DNA from: Saccharomycopsis fibuligera x Saccharomycopsis cf. fibuligera | Taxonomy: Eukaryota; Ascomycota; Saccharomycetes; Ascoideales; Saccharomycopsidaceae | Assembly: GCA_001936135.1 (NCBI GenBank) | Contig: CP012819.1 | Location: forward strand, 2,451,501-2,515,500 | DNA length: 64,000 bases | Direction: 5' to 3' | In this document: piece after piece, positions 18,643 to 25,773 of the stretch | Layout: each line of letters starts with the position of its first letter | Numbering within the stretch: position 1 is the first letter of the stretch | Notes under the pieces: generated by a model | Seen by the model: only the letters and a program-made list of their open reading frames with translations | What the model was told of the DNA's origin: nothing | Database searches by the model: none | Translations under genes and position numbers: made by a program

Positions 18643-19115
18643 TCCCGCTGTTTTTATGTCGAAAAAAAAACCAGTAAATTAACTTATACTAAAAAAATAA
18701 ATTAATTGAACAAAATATAAGATAATTGTCTATAAAATATTATAATAAAAATTTTTTCCTTTAACTCCAAAGGAGAAAAAACAGAAAAAAATTATGTAAG
18801 CAAGTGCAAGATGAGGTCTCGTGACAAAGGTTGAAACTCTGAATTTCCGACGTAGTAGAATAAGTAAATCGCTGTAGAACTTCACGAAGCAGCAAGTATA
18901 TTTGGAAAATCATTACAAGCATGTAGATAATTATTACAAAAAGCTGATTCGTTATATTTACAATAATTTATAGTCTGTATAAACACCGACAGAGGAAAGG
19001 GTAGTTATTCACATCGAAAATACCATGCGAAATAACAGGGTAAACACAACAGGTAAAAAAACCAAAGTTGTGTTATTTTTTTAAAAAAAGTAAAAGTTAA
19101 AAATCTATAGCACAA
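18643..19115. other. LSG1 promoter / PET123 3' flank
   Basis: This 473-bp AT-rich spacer contains AAAAATTTTTT at 18747-18757 and GATGAG at 18810-18815. I see no gene in it. Confidence 0.6.
18747..18815. promoter_or_regulatory. RRPE-like and PAC-core sites before LSG1
   Basis: AAAAATTTT (RRPE-like) lies about 105 bp upstream of the LSG1 ATG. GATGAG, the core of the PAC element, lies about 170 bp upstream but lacks the usual preceding GC. The pair is typical of yeast ribosome-biogenesis promoters, so the fit to LSG1 is reasonable though the PAC match is partial. Confidence 0.4.
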
Positions 19116-20075
19116 TCAAGCAGAAGCAGATTCTTGAGAATTCTTCTGTTGTAGCAAAGACTCCCTTATTTCATTCTTCTCTTGGGCTAACTTTTCGTCG
19201 CTCTTCTTTTCCGCCTCGAACTGAAGCTTAGCAAATTCACCAGAGATGTTGTCTTCAATTTCATAAATGCCTGGCTTAGAGTCCTGGTTAGAACCAAACA
19301 TCACATAGTTAAACTGATTATTGACATTCTCCAAGTATTCTTGCTCGTAATCGGCAAAGTTGTGAAGCTTGGCCTTGACATCATTAACAGCAGTAGCATA
19401 ATAATCATCAGAGTAATCGAATGCCTTGTCAATGGATTTTACTAGCTCATCTTCTTCAATAATAAAATTCTCACTCTCATAATACAAATCTAAAAGCTTG
19501 ATTGCTTTGTTTTCCTTGACTTTTAATTCTTGTGTCAATCTGTTAGATTTTCTTTTCAATTCCAAAGCTTTTTGTTCTTCTGGAGTTCTGTCTCTCATTA
19601 TTCTTCCTCTCAAAAAACTTTCAATAGTAGGTAACGTCAATTTAGTAGTTTGGGTTTCATAGTTCATGTTCCGCAATTTAGCAGCTTCTTCTTGTTCCCT
19701 TGCTTTTTGTCGTTCCGTTTGAACCTTTTCTTTTGCTAATCTTTGCTCTTCAGATTTCAATGATCCAACCAAGTATTGTCTTCTCAACTCGCTTCTCAAA
19801 AGCTTATATCTTTGATCTTCAGGTAACTGCTCAAGCTCTGCTTTTGAATAGGTTTTAGATGGCTTAGGAGCCGTTTTGGCGATTCTTTCACTCACCGGAA
19901 ATGGTTTCGGAAGAATAGGATCTCTGGTTGAGCCCTTTGGATGTTGGATATTTGGAGCATACCCTTGAGGAATGCTTGGGTTCAACTTCACTGGTTTTAT
20001 TGGCTTTTTAAAGATTTCACGAGCCACTGGCAAAACACCGGACTTGAAACCGTGTTTGACTATCCCTTTACCCAT
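19116..20075 (-). CDS. PET123: Mitochondrial small ribosomal subunit protein Pet123 (mS26)
   Basis: A 319-aa basic protein whose N-terminus MGKGIVKHGFKSGVLPVAR closely follows yeast Pet123. The HPKGS block at about 46-50 and the RSPEE-like motif (DRTPEEQKALELKRKSNR, about 168-185) are also shared. A long charged helical segment (about 95-150) is rich in Lys, Glu and Arg. The length is almost identical to S. cerevisiae Pet123 (318 aa). Pet123 is a structural protein of the mitochondrial 37S subunit and is needed for mitochondrial translation. No classical cleavable presequence is obvious, as in the S. cerevisiae protein. The ATG at 20075 gives the conserved N-terminus, so the start is secure. 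Confidence 0.92.
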   Translation of the reverse strand: MGKGIVKHGFKSGVLPVAREIFKKPIKPVKLNPSIPQGYAPNIQHPKGSTRDPILPKPFPVSERIAKTAPKPSKTYSKAELEQLPEDQRYKLLRSELRRQYLVGSLKSEEQRLAKEKVQTERQKAREQEEAAKLRNMNYETQTTKLTLPTIESFLRGRIMRDRTPEEQKALELKRKSNRLTQELKVKENKAIKLLDLYYESENFIIEEDELVKSIDKAFDYSDDYYATAVNDVKAKLHNFADYEQEYLENVNNQFNYVMFGSNQDSKPGIYEIEDNISGEFAKLQFEAEKKSDEKLAQEKNEIRESLLQQKNSQESASA

Positions 20076-20440
20076 TATTGTCAGTGGTTTCTGTTATAGT
20101 TCTTTAATCTTGTTATACTAGAAAATAATTTCCTTTTCAATATGTTAATCTTTCATTGATTAACTTTCTTTCATTGACTTTTTTTTTTTCCGCTTGAATA
20201 TTTTTCTGTACTTTTTCACCATAATACTACTATATTGGACTTTTCATCAGGGTAATCATAAGGCTTTGTCATCTCTTAGAAATACATGTGCGTGTATGCA
20301 TGTATGTGACGCCTATCGCTAGTGTAATATATGCCAAAATTTCTATCAGCAAACTCTGGCCATAACAAAGCGCATTGTCTACTTTTATCCATTACAAACA
20401 TGATAATTATCGTCCAATATTTAAAAAAGTATAAAAGTAA

Positions 20441-20476
<36 letters not shown>

Positions 20477-20554
20477 TGGTTAAGAAAGGCAACAAAATGT
20501 GAAAAACCAACTTTAAAAACCAGGAAATCGGGTGCTAAACTTGAGCTACAAATT
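20076..20554. other. PET123 promoter / PI-PLC 3' flank
   Basis: This 479-bp AT-rich spacer contains an uninterrupted A29 tract near the end of the PI-PLC gene and a short run of TGTATG-like steps at about 20287-20305. No gene is visible. Confidence 0.6.
20443..20471. repeat. 29-nt A tract
   Basis: An uninterrupted run of 29 A lies 84 bp beyond the stop codon of the minus-strand PI-PLC gene (poly-T in the gene's sense). The length equals the A tract at 3950-3978, probably by chance. Confidence 0.9.
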
Positions 20555-21517
20555 TTAAAAGTTTTGGCCAACTAAAGCTCTAACATTACTCCATTCATCG
20601 TCAGCGACAAAATCCAAAACAATAACACCCGAAGAAGGACCAAAAGAGTTTTCCAACCCGTTCTCTGTCAAACCTTTGGCAACCTTGCTTGGCCAACAGT
20701 CAGTGTTGTAAAAATTAGCACCAGAGCAAAAGTTGACAAACAACTTGTCATCATGGCTCTTGTTATAGTCAGTAGCTCTCTTGGCTTGATCTTTGACATA
20801 TTCCGCCTTCTTCTTGATATCGTTGACGTCATTAATCTCACACCAATCTTGAACAGCAAAAGATCCTCTGTCATCGTTAGGGGTGTTATAATCCCACCAG
20901 TGAGCATCAAACCCAAAATGGCTATTCAATTCATCATTATTCTTGATACCAAATCTTCTAAAAAGGAAGATTTTGCCTCTGACATCACCAAGTTTTGGAA
21001 TGTCAGTGTTCAAGTAATACTTGTCCTTTTTCGGTTCAACGTATTTTCTCCAAACCAAGTTAGGGAAATCATCGCCGTCCCAATTACCTTCACCTTCTTG
21101 CTTAAGTGATAACAAAACAGTTTCTGATTTGTGGTTGTCTAAGAAGGTATAGACTTCGTCTAAGACTTCATCTAATCTTGTAGAAGTTGGTAGCTTTACC
21201 GGAAACTTGCTGTGGACCACAAACAATTCATCGACATTACTGGAGCTGGTGTTCTGTGGAGTACCAGTAATGGTAGCGGTGATGGTTGATATGACATTAC
21301 TCAATGGCTTTCTTCCAAGTCTAACATCAAGGAAACGAACCCCGTGCTCTAATTGTTCAGTGATTGAGGCGTTCTGACATTGGACAGATGGGAGGGAAGC
21401 AGTGTGATAAGCAGCCGAGTTGTGAGTACCAGGGATGGACAACTTTGACAATTTGGTGTTATCGTTGACTTTCTTTTGCCATTCAGTCAATTCATTGAGA
21501 TTAGCTTTCTTAACCAT
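20555..21517 (-). CDS. Bacterial-type phosphatidylinositol-specific phospholipase C
   Basis: A 320-aa single-domain enzyme with a PI-PLC X domain. The first catalytic histidine is His32 in SIPGTHNSAAYH. FLDVRLG (62-68) follows, with the conserved Asp64 and Arg66. The second catalytic histidine is probably His102 in VVHSKFPV. SLKQEGEGNWDG (about 137-148) carries the conserved lysine. The family cleaves phosphatidylinositol to diacylglycerol and inositol cyclic phosphate. There are no PH, EF-hand or C2 domains, unlike yeast Plc1, so it belongs to the small bacterial-like type that Candida species also encode (PLC2/PLC3). I see no signal peptide or membrane segment. A TATAAATA box lies about 145 bp upstream. 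Origin by ancient horizontal transfer is plausible but not shown here. Confidence 0.9.
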   Translation of the reverse strand: MVKKANLNELTEWQKKVNDNTKLSKLSIPGTHNSAAYHTASLPSVQCQNASITEQLEHGVRFLDVRLGRKPLSNVISTITATITGTPQNTSSSNVDELFVVHSKFPVKLPTSTRLDEVLDEVYTFLDNHKSETVLLSLKQEGEGNWDGDDFPNLVWRKYVEPKKDKYYLNTDIPKLGDVRGKIFLFRRFGIKNNDELNSHFGFDAHWWDYNTPNDDRGSFAVQDWCEINDVNDIKKKAEYVKDQAKRATDYNKSHDDKLFVNFCSGANFYNTDCWPSKVAKGLTENGLENSFGPSSGVIVLDFVADDEWSNVRALVGQNF

Positions 21518-21660
21518 TGTGTAAAGTAAATGTGTATAATCGATGTTAGTCTATTGGATGTAAGGTGTGTGATGTTGAAGCAGAAAATAAATGTATTATA
21601 GCAAAACAAGAAAACGAAAGCCAGCCCCTCACTAGTATCCGAGATGACGGCTGAGAGTAG

Positions 21661-21668
21661 TATTTATA
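21661..21668 (-). promoter_or_regulatory. TATA box of the PI-PLC gene
   Basis: TATAAATA on the minus strand lies about 145 bp upstream of the PI-PLC ATG, a normal position for a yeast TATA element. It suggests a regulated rather than constitutive promoter. Confidence 0.5.
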
Positions 21669-21800
21669 CATCCCCGGGCAGCAAGCTGAGCTGAAATTGG
21701 AGCTTGGCTGGCAGGTCGATCGATGAGGCCGTTCGCGCAAATCCGGGGGTATATTCCCTGTGACCGAGGACAACAGACATATTAGTATAAAGCAGTACAG

Positions 21801-22463
21801 TTACTTCTTCTTGTCAGCAATTTGGCGGTCGACCTGGTCAAAAATCTCTTTGTTTTGGAGAAGGGTGTCGAGAATAAAAGTATGGTTGCTATTTAAGTTC
21901 AACGTAATCTTAACGTCAATAAGAAACCGGAGAAAATACTTAGCCGGTATTTTTTCCTTGTCAACCACAATGTAGATGCTTTCAACGTTCAAGCCTATAC
22001 TTAGCGCCTGCTTATTGTTTACTTCAACTTTGCTGTCGTTAAGTGACTCATCAATGAAAGCATATAGTTGCTCAAGCAATTCCTCAGACTTAAAGTCGCT
22101 GAAAGTCTTTCCGTACTTGGAAATTAGGTATTGTTTGAATAGCTTTAACTCTTTGTAGTGCTGTTCGATGAACTGAGAGTCGTCCGGAAGTTGAGTGTAG
22201 GCGCCGGTGAAATCCTGCTTTGGAGAGATGCGCTTCAAAAAATTGTACTCGTTGTGCACCTGAGCCCTGTATGCGTTTACAATGACCTCTTCTGGCTTGC
22301 TGGTGCCATCAGCATTTGCTGGTGGGTGAGTCAAGTTATAGAACTGAGGTGTAGTTTTACCCCAGACGCAGCGAGATGCTGACAAGAGTCTTTTTGGTAT
22401 TAGTTGCAGTGGCGCTCTGAAGATGCTAAGACAGCAGTTGCGGACAAACATTGAGGAGAGCAT
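21801..22463 (-). CDS. Unrecognised protein with a mitochondrial-type presequence
   Basis: A 220-aa protein that I do not recognise. The first 32 residues are rich in Arg, Ser and hydrophobics and lack acidic residues (MLSSMFVRNCCLSIFRAPLQ, then LIPKRLLSASR), as in cleavable mitochondrial targeting sequences; Met5 is an alternative start. The rest looks helical and soluble, with a Lys/Glu/Leu-rich middle (about 100-145), a mixed segment IYIVVDKEKIPAKYFLRFLI (about 166-185) and a basic end. No membrane segment is evident. It shares a 320-bp divergent promoter with the SMN-like gene. A role in mitochondrial gene expression or assembly is possible but only a guess from the presequence. Confidence 0.7.
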   Translation of the reverse strand: MLSSMFVRNCCLSIFRAPLQLIPKRLLSASRCVWGKTTPQFYNLTHPPANADGTSKPEEVIVNAYRAQVHNEYNFLKRISPKQDFTGAYTQLPDDSQFIEQHYKELKLFKQYLISKYGKTFSDFKSEELLEQLYAFIDESLNDSKVEVNNKQALSIGLNVESIYIVVDKEKIPAKYFLRFLIDVKITLNLNSNHTFILDTLLQNKEIFDQVDRQIADKKK

Positions 22464-22783
22464 TGTGGATGTGGGACGACTGGAGGGGCAAAATGATGTC
22501 GATGTTTATATGGTGTCAAAATAAAAAGATACAATATGTAACAAAAACAAAAAAGAGAAAAAGAGCTGCAGTTGTCCGGGAATGAGAATAAAGTTGGTTA
22601 TATATAATCAACTAGCTCAATGAAGATGGGTGTAATGGTCTCCTGTCAGCTGATATTACAAAGAGCGCTCTGTTTCTCTTGCTGCGATGCGATACTTCGG
22701 GATATAGCGCTGACATTTGTAGCTTGCCATTGGACGGCCACCAAGTGCCAATCAGCGAAGCAGTAATTGCACAGAATCTCACA
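22464..22783. other. Divergent promoter, 320 bp
   Basis: This spacer separates the unrecognised mitochondrial-type gene (-) from the SMN-like gene (+). It holds a purine-rich A tract at about 22535-22562 and TATATAA at about 22599-22606. No further gene is seen. Confidence 0.55.
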
Positions 22784-23188
22784 ATGGCAAATGAAAATTT
22801 GGTCGAGGATTTCTACAACAGTGTCAGAAATAGCTACTTCAACACTTTGGGTCTTCAGCTACCTCTGTCACTAGCTGAAGCACCAAAGAACAAAAAGAGA
22901 CCAACAGAAGCGATTGTCAAACAGCTGGTGGAGGTGCAATCAGAAGAAGAAGAAAAAGAAGAAGACGAAGAAAACGAAAAAGGAAAAGAAAAACCCCTTT
23001 CCAATGAGCAGATAGACAAAATGCTTCAGAAGCTTGAAAAGGTTGCAGACCTCAGCATAGAGCAGTTGCTTTCTCTACCATCATCGCCCTCTTCGTCTTC
23101 TGTAGAGGACCTGGTGAAGCAGTTGGCTCTCAGTTACTTTTGGAGCGGTTATTATATGGCTAAGCGCACGCAGGCGTCCTCCGCCTGA
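22784..23188 (+). CDS. SMN-like protein (Gemin2-binding-like N-terminus and YG box)
   Basis: The product from ATG 22784 is 134 aa; the open frame extends upstream only through a TTG. The N-terminus (residues 6-22, LVEDFYNSVRNSYFNTL) has the spacing of the Gemin2-binding helix of SMN. The middle is acidic and Lys-rich (52-70). The C-terminus (114-127, LALSYFWSGYYMAK) matches the SMN YG box, with Ser117, aromatic 118-119 and Ser-Gly-Tyr-Tyr 121-124 aligning to the S-W-Y-x-S-G-Y core. There is no Tudor domain, as in the similarly short fission-yeast SMN (about 150 aa). SMN oligomerises through the YG box and, with Gemin2 (Brr1 in yeast), assembles Sm rings on snRNAs. Three CTG codons, including residue 110, make those residues uncertain. 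The assignment rests on two short motifs in the right order. Confidence 0.65.
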   Translation: MANENLVEDFYNSVRNSYFNTLGLQLPLSLAEAPKNKKRPTEAIVKQLVEVQSEEEEKEEDEENEKGKEKPLSNEQIDKMLQKLEKVADLSIEQLLSLPSSPSSSSVEDLVKQLALSYFWSGYYMAKRTQASSA

Positions 23189-23405
23189 AAAACAGAAAAA
23201 TTGCAAATCGTGAAATGTAAATAGAATAGAATAGTCGCTTTGTATATGCTGATAGTAATATAATGTACATGTGTTTACTGCCAGTGCCAGTCTTCTTCTT
23301 CTCCTCCCTCTTCTTCTCCTTCTTCTTCATCCTCCAGTAACTTTTATCAAGCGAATTTTAACTTCCCCTTTACTTTCATATTGCCCATCACGTATAAACC
23401 AAACC

Positions 23406-24881
23406 ATGTCAGGAAGACAGGACTATATCACCAAGGTCAGATATAAGAATGATCTTCCGCCGCCAAACTGCCCTCCAAGATTATTAAAATACAGCGGCTC
23501 GTTGAAAACCAACCACCAATCCATTATTGCTCCCGGAGTGTTATCTTCATTGTTTAGAAAACAGAATTTTAAGAGATACATCAATCTAAGCAAAGAAAGC
23601 AACATTCATGACCCATTGGCCTTGAGCTTGGATCTTATTGAGTTGCCGGGGATCTTCGATGAAAATGATAGCTCTGCGTTGCACGCTTTGCCCTTCAGTA
23701 ACGCTGCCAATGGTGCAGACTCTTTACCGGCTGGCGCTAGCTCAGAAGCTAAAATAAAGCTTCATGACAAAGATCGTGCCTTATTAAGAAATCCTGATTT
23801 CAGTTTACATAGAAAAGATACTGGGCGTACTAATGGTGAACTTAAAGATCCAGCATCGGTTTCATTTTTAAGAAAAACAGAATATATTTCCAACAAGTCT
23901 CACTTTTTGGGAAGCAATAAAAAACATGCCAATAATGCCCAGGATGCTGTCGGATTACAAGAAAAATCCAGAATCAATGATTTGGATCCTGAATCACAGT
24001 TGGCAAATATCGAATTAAGTTTTGAACAAGCTTCGGAAACATTAAGTGGAGCTGGGTTTGCCAAACTTAGACATCCGATCAAAAAACATCTCAAAGCCGT
24101 GAGAACATGGTCTTTGACCCCAAACACAGAAATGATGGATCAAGCGTATTTTTCCACTAAGTTCATTGGTTCTGCATCATTATCAAGAACAAAGCATCGG
24201 TTTTCTGGCTCAAATACATTATCCGATCAGTCGCATAATGGTGTTAATGCTAACAACCCAGTTTTCACCACCTCCGTGTTCAAACCAATAACTTTAACTG
24301 ATGAAGAATGGATGTCGTTTTTTACGTTGAATGATTTGAATAGAGCCAAGCAGTTAAAGCGCAAGATTGACGCAGTGGAACTTGATGAAGAAGATACCTT
24401 TAAGATGAAGTTCAACAGGGACTTTGACTTAAAATATGACAATTTTGATTCATTGCAAATCAAACAAGTGGCGATAAATTTGTCTAATACTAGAACCTCT
24501 GAATCTGCTCTTGACTTGGAAGACCCATTCATCAAAAACAAAAAGACTAACCTTGAAGCAAAATACTTGCCTATTCAAGGTAAGATTGAGTTGAAAAAGA
24601 AAAGGCTTAACCCAGAAGACAACGATGCTGAAAGAGAAAGCGTTCATTTCGATGAGATTAACTTTACTATCAGAGAGTCTACCGCTAATGAGGAAGCTGT
24701 CAGAGATCAGGAAAGAAGCAGATTTGACCCTTACAATTATGTGGCCCAGATAGATGAGGAGGAGGACGCTGAAGATGAAGGCGAAGGTGAAGGCGAAGGT
24801 GAAGGCGAAGGCGAAGGCGAAGGCGAAGCAAATGACGGTCACAATGACGTTGATGAAGAAGTAAATGAGTATGAATATTAA
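23406..24881 (+). CDS. PAF1: Paf1 complex subunit Paf1
   Basis: A 491-aa protein from ATG 23406; the frame upstream of this ATG is low-complexity leader. The start SGRQDYITKVRYKNDLP and the following PPRLLKY match the Paf1 N-terminus. Further conserved blocks are LRKTEYISN (about 159-167), KLRHPIKKHLKAVRTW (about 222-237), MDQAYFSTKFIGSASL (about 246-261), TDEEWMSFF and GKIELKKKRLN. Paf1 is the core of the complex that travels with RNA polymerase II and promotes H2B ubiquitylation, H3K4 and H3K36 methylation and 3' end formation. The acidic C-terminus includes eight Glu-Gly dipeptides encoded by a hexanucleotide repeat, extending the acidic tail seen in S. cerevisiae (445 aa). Confidence 0.95.
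   Translation: MSGRQDYITKVRYKNDLPPPNCPPRLLKYSGSLKTNHQSIIAPGVLSSLFRKQNFKRYINLSKESNIHDPLALSLDLIELPGIFDENDSSALHALPFSNAANGADSLPAGASSEAKIKLHDKDRALLRNPDFSLHRKDTGRTNGELKDPASVSFLRKTEYISNKSHFLGSNKKHANNAQDAVGLQEKSRINDLDPESQLANIELSFEQASETLSGAGFAKLRHPIKKHLKAVRTWSLTPNTEMMDQAYFSTKFIGSASLSRTKHRFSGSNTLSDQSHNGVNANNPVFTTSVFKPITLTDEEWMSFFTLNDLNRAKQLKRKIDAVELDEEDTFKMKFNRDFDLKYDNFDSLQIKQVAINLSNTRTSESALDLEDPFIKNKKTNLEAKYLPIQGKIELKKKRLNPEDNDAERESVHFDEINFTIRESTANEEAVRDQERSRFDPYNYVAQIDEEEDAEDEGEGEGEGEGEGEGEGEANDGHNDVDEEVNEYEY
24777..24824. repeat. (GAAGGY)8 coding repeat in PAF1
   Basis: Eight tandem GAAGGC or GAAGGT units encode (Glu-Gly)8 in the acidic tail of Paf1. The third-position C/T mixture shows the repeat has begun to diverge at silent sites. 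Confidence 0.9.
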
Positions 24882-25773
24882 TAGAAACGCGTGCTGTTAT
24901 TTCATTGCTTCTTCTCCTTTTTTCCCAGAAAACTAATTAAAAAACTAAACCTCTGTTATTCTTGTTATCTCTTCCCTTATTCTTTTTTGCTTTCCCTTTT
25001 TGTACTCAAACAATGTGTATTTATTAGTCAACTTGTAATAATTGATAAACTGAGCTGTTTAATGAAAAAGTTTTGTTCTTTTTTCACACCTTGTTTCGCA
25101 CTTTGTAAATGCGCCATATGTTTTTAAGTATAGACTCAAGCATGTATAGTCTACACGAATGGAAAAGATCTGGCTATTTATGAAAACAACTATTAACGTC
25201 TTGCTTTGGTTACTACTAAAAACAGTGTAATTTAAGAGGATTATTCATTAAATACTATCAAGGATAAAAAACTGCAAGCAATAGCTTTTCCCAGGAGCAT
25301 ATGGCAAATGCTAAATCTATTAGTAAAAAAGGAAGTTTAATACCACTTTGGGTATGGTATCAGCAAAGTGAAAAGCAAAAAGAAGTGATTAATAAACAGA
25401 TAAAGAGGTAAATAAAATTTTGTATTGAAAATGGTTTTTGAGTTGAATGAACTTGAGAAAACAGAAAGTAAAAGAAAAAAAAAAAAGAACTAAATAGAAC
25501 TAATAAACATTGTGATGGAACTATTTTTGTAAAATGGAGATAAACAAAAATGTATGAAAGGACAAAGAAAAATTAGGAAAAAACAATTGCCGAAAAGCAA
25601 TGAAAGTAACAGAAAAAGAAAGCAACGACAATAAAGAATATTACACTAGAAATGGTAATCAAAAGCTAAATCAAACAAAAATAACTAGAACATAATAAAA
25701 GAGTAAAACAAAAACAAGAAAAGAAAAAAAGAAAAGAAAAAAAAAGGAATTCCAATAAAAGGTTTTATGTGAA
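24882..25773. other. Tail-to-tail gap between PAF1 and the RhoGAP gene
   Basis: This 892-bp AT-rich spacer receives the 3' ends of both neighbours. It is rich in A-runs and GAAAA-type steps from about 25420 to 25745. I see no gene or structured repeat in it. Confidence 0.6.

Noticed and set aside
22679-22783. Upstream extension of the SMN-like frame
   Set aside because: It begins with TTG, and the first ATG is at 22784, which directly precedes the conserved N-terminal helix.
23271-23405. Leucine-rich N-terminal extension of PAF1 that looks like a signal peptide
   Set aside because: It opens with GTG and is a translated CT-rich leader; the Paf1 family N-terminus starts at ATG 23406.
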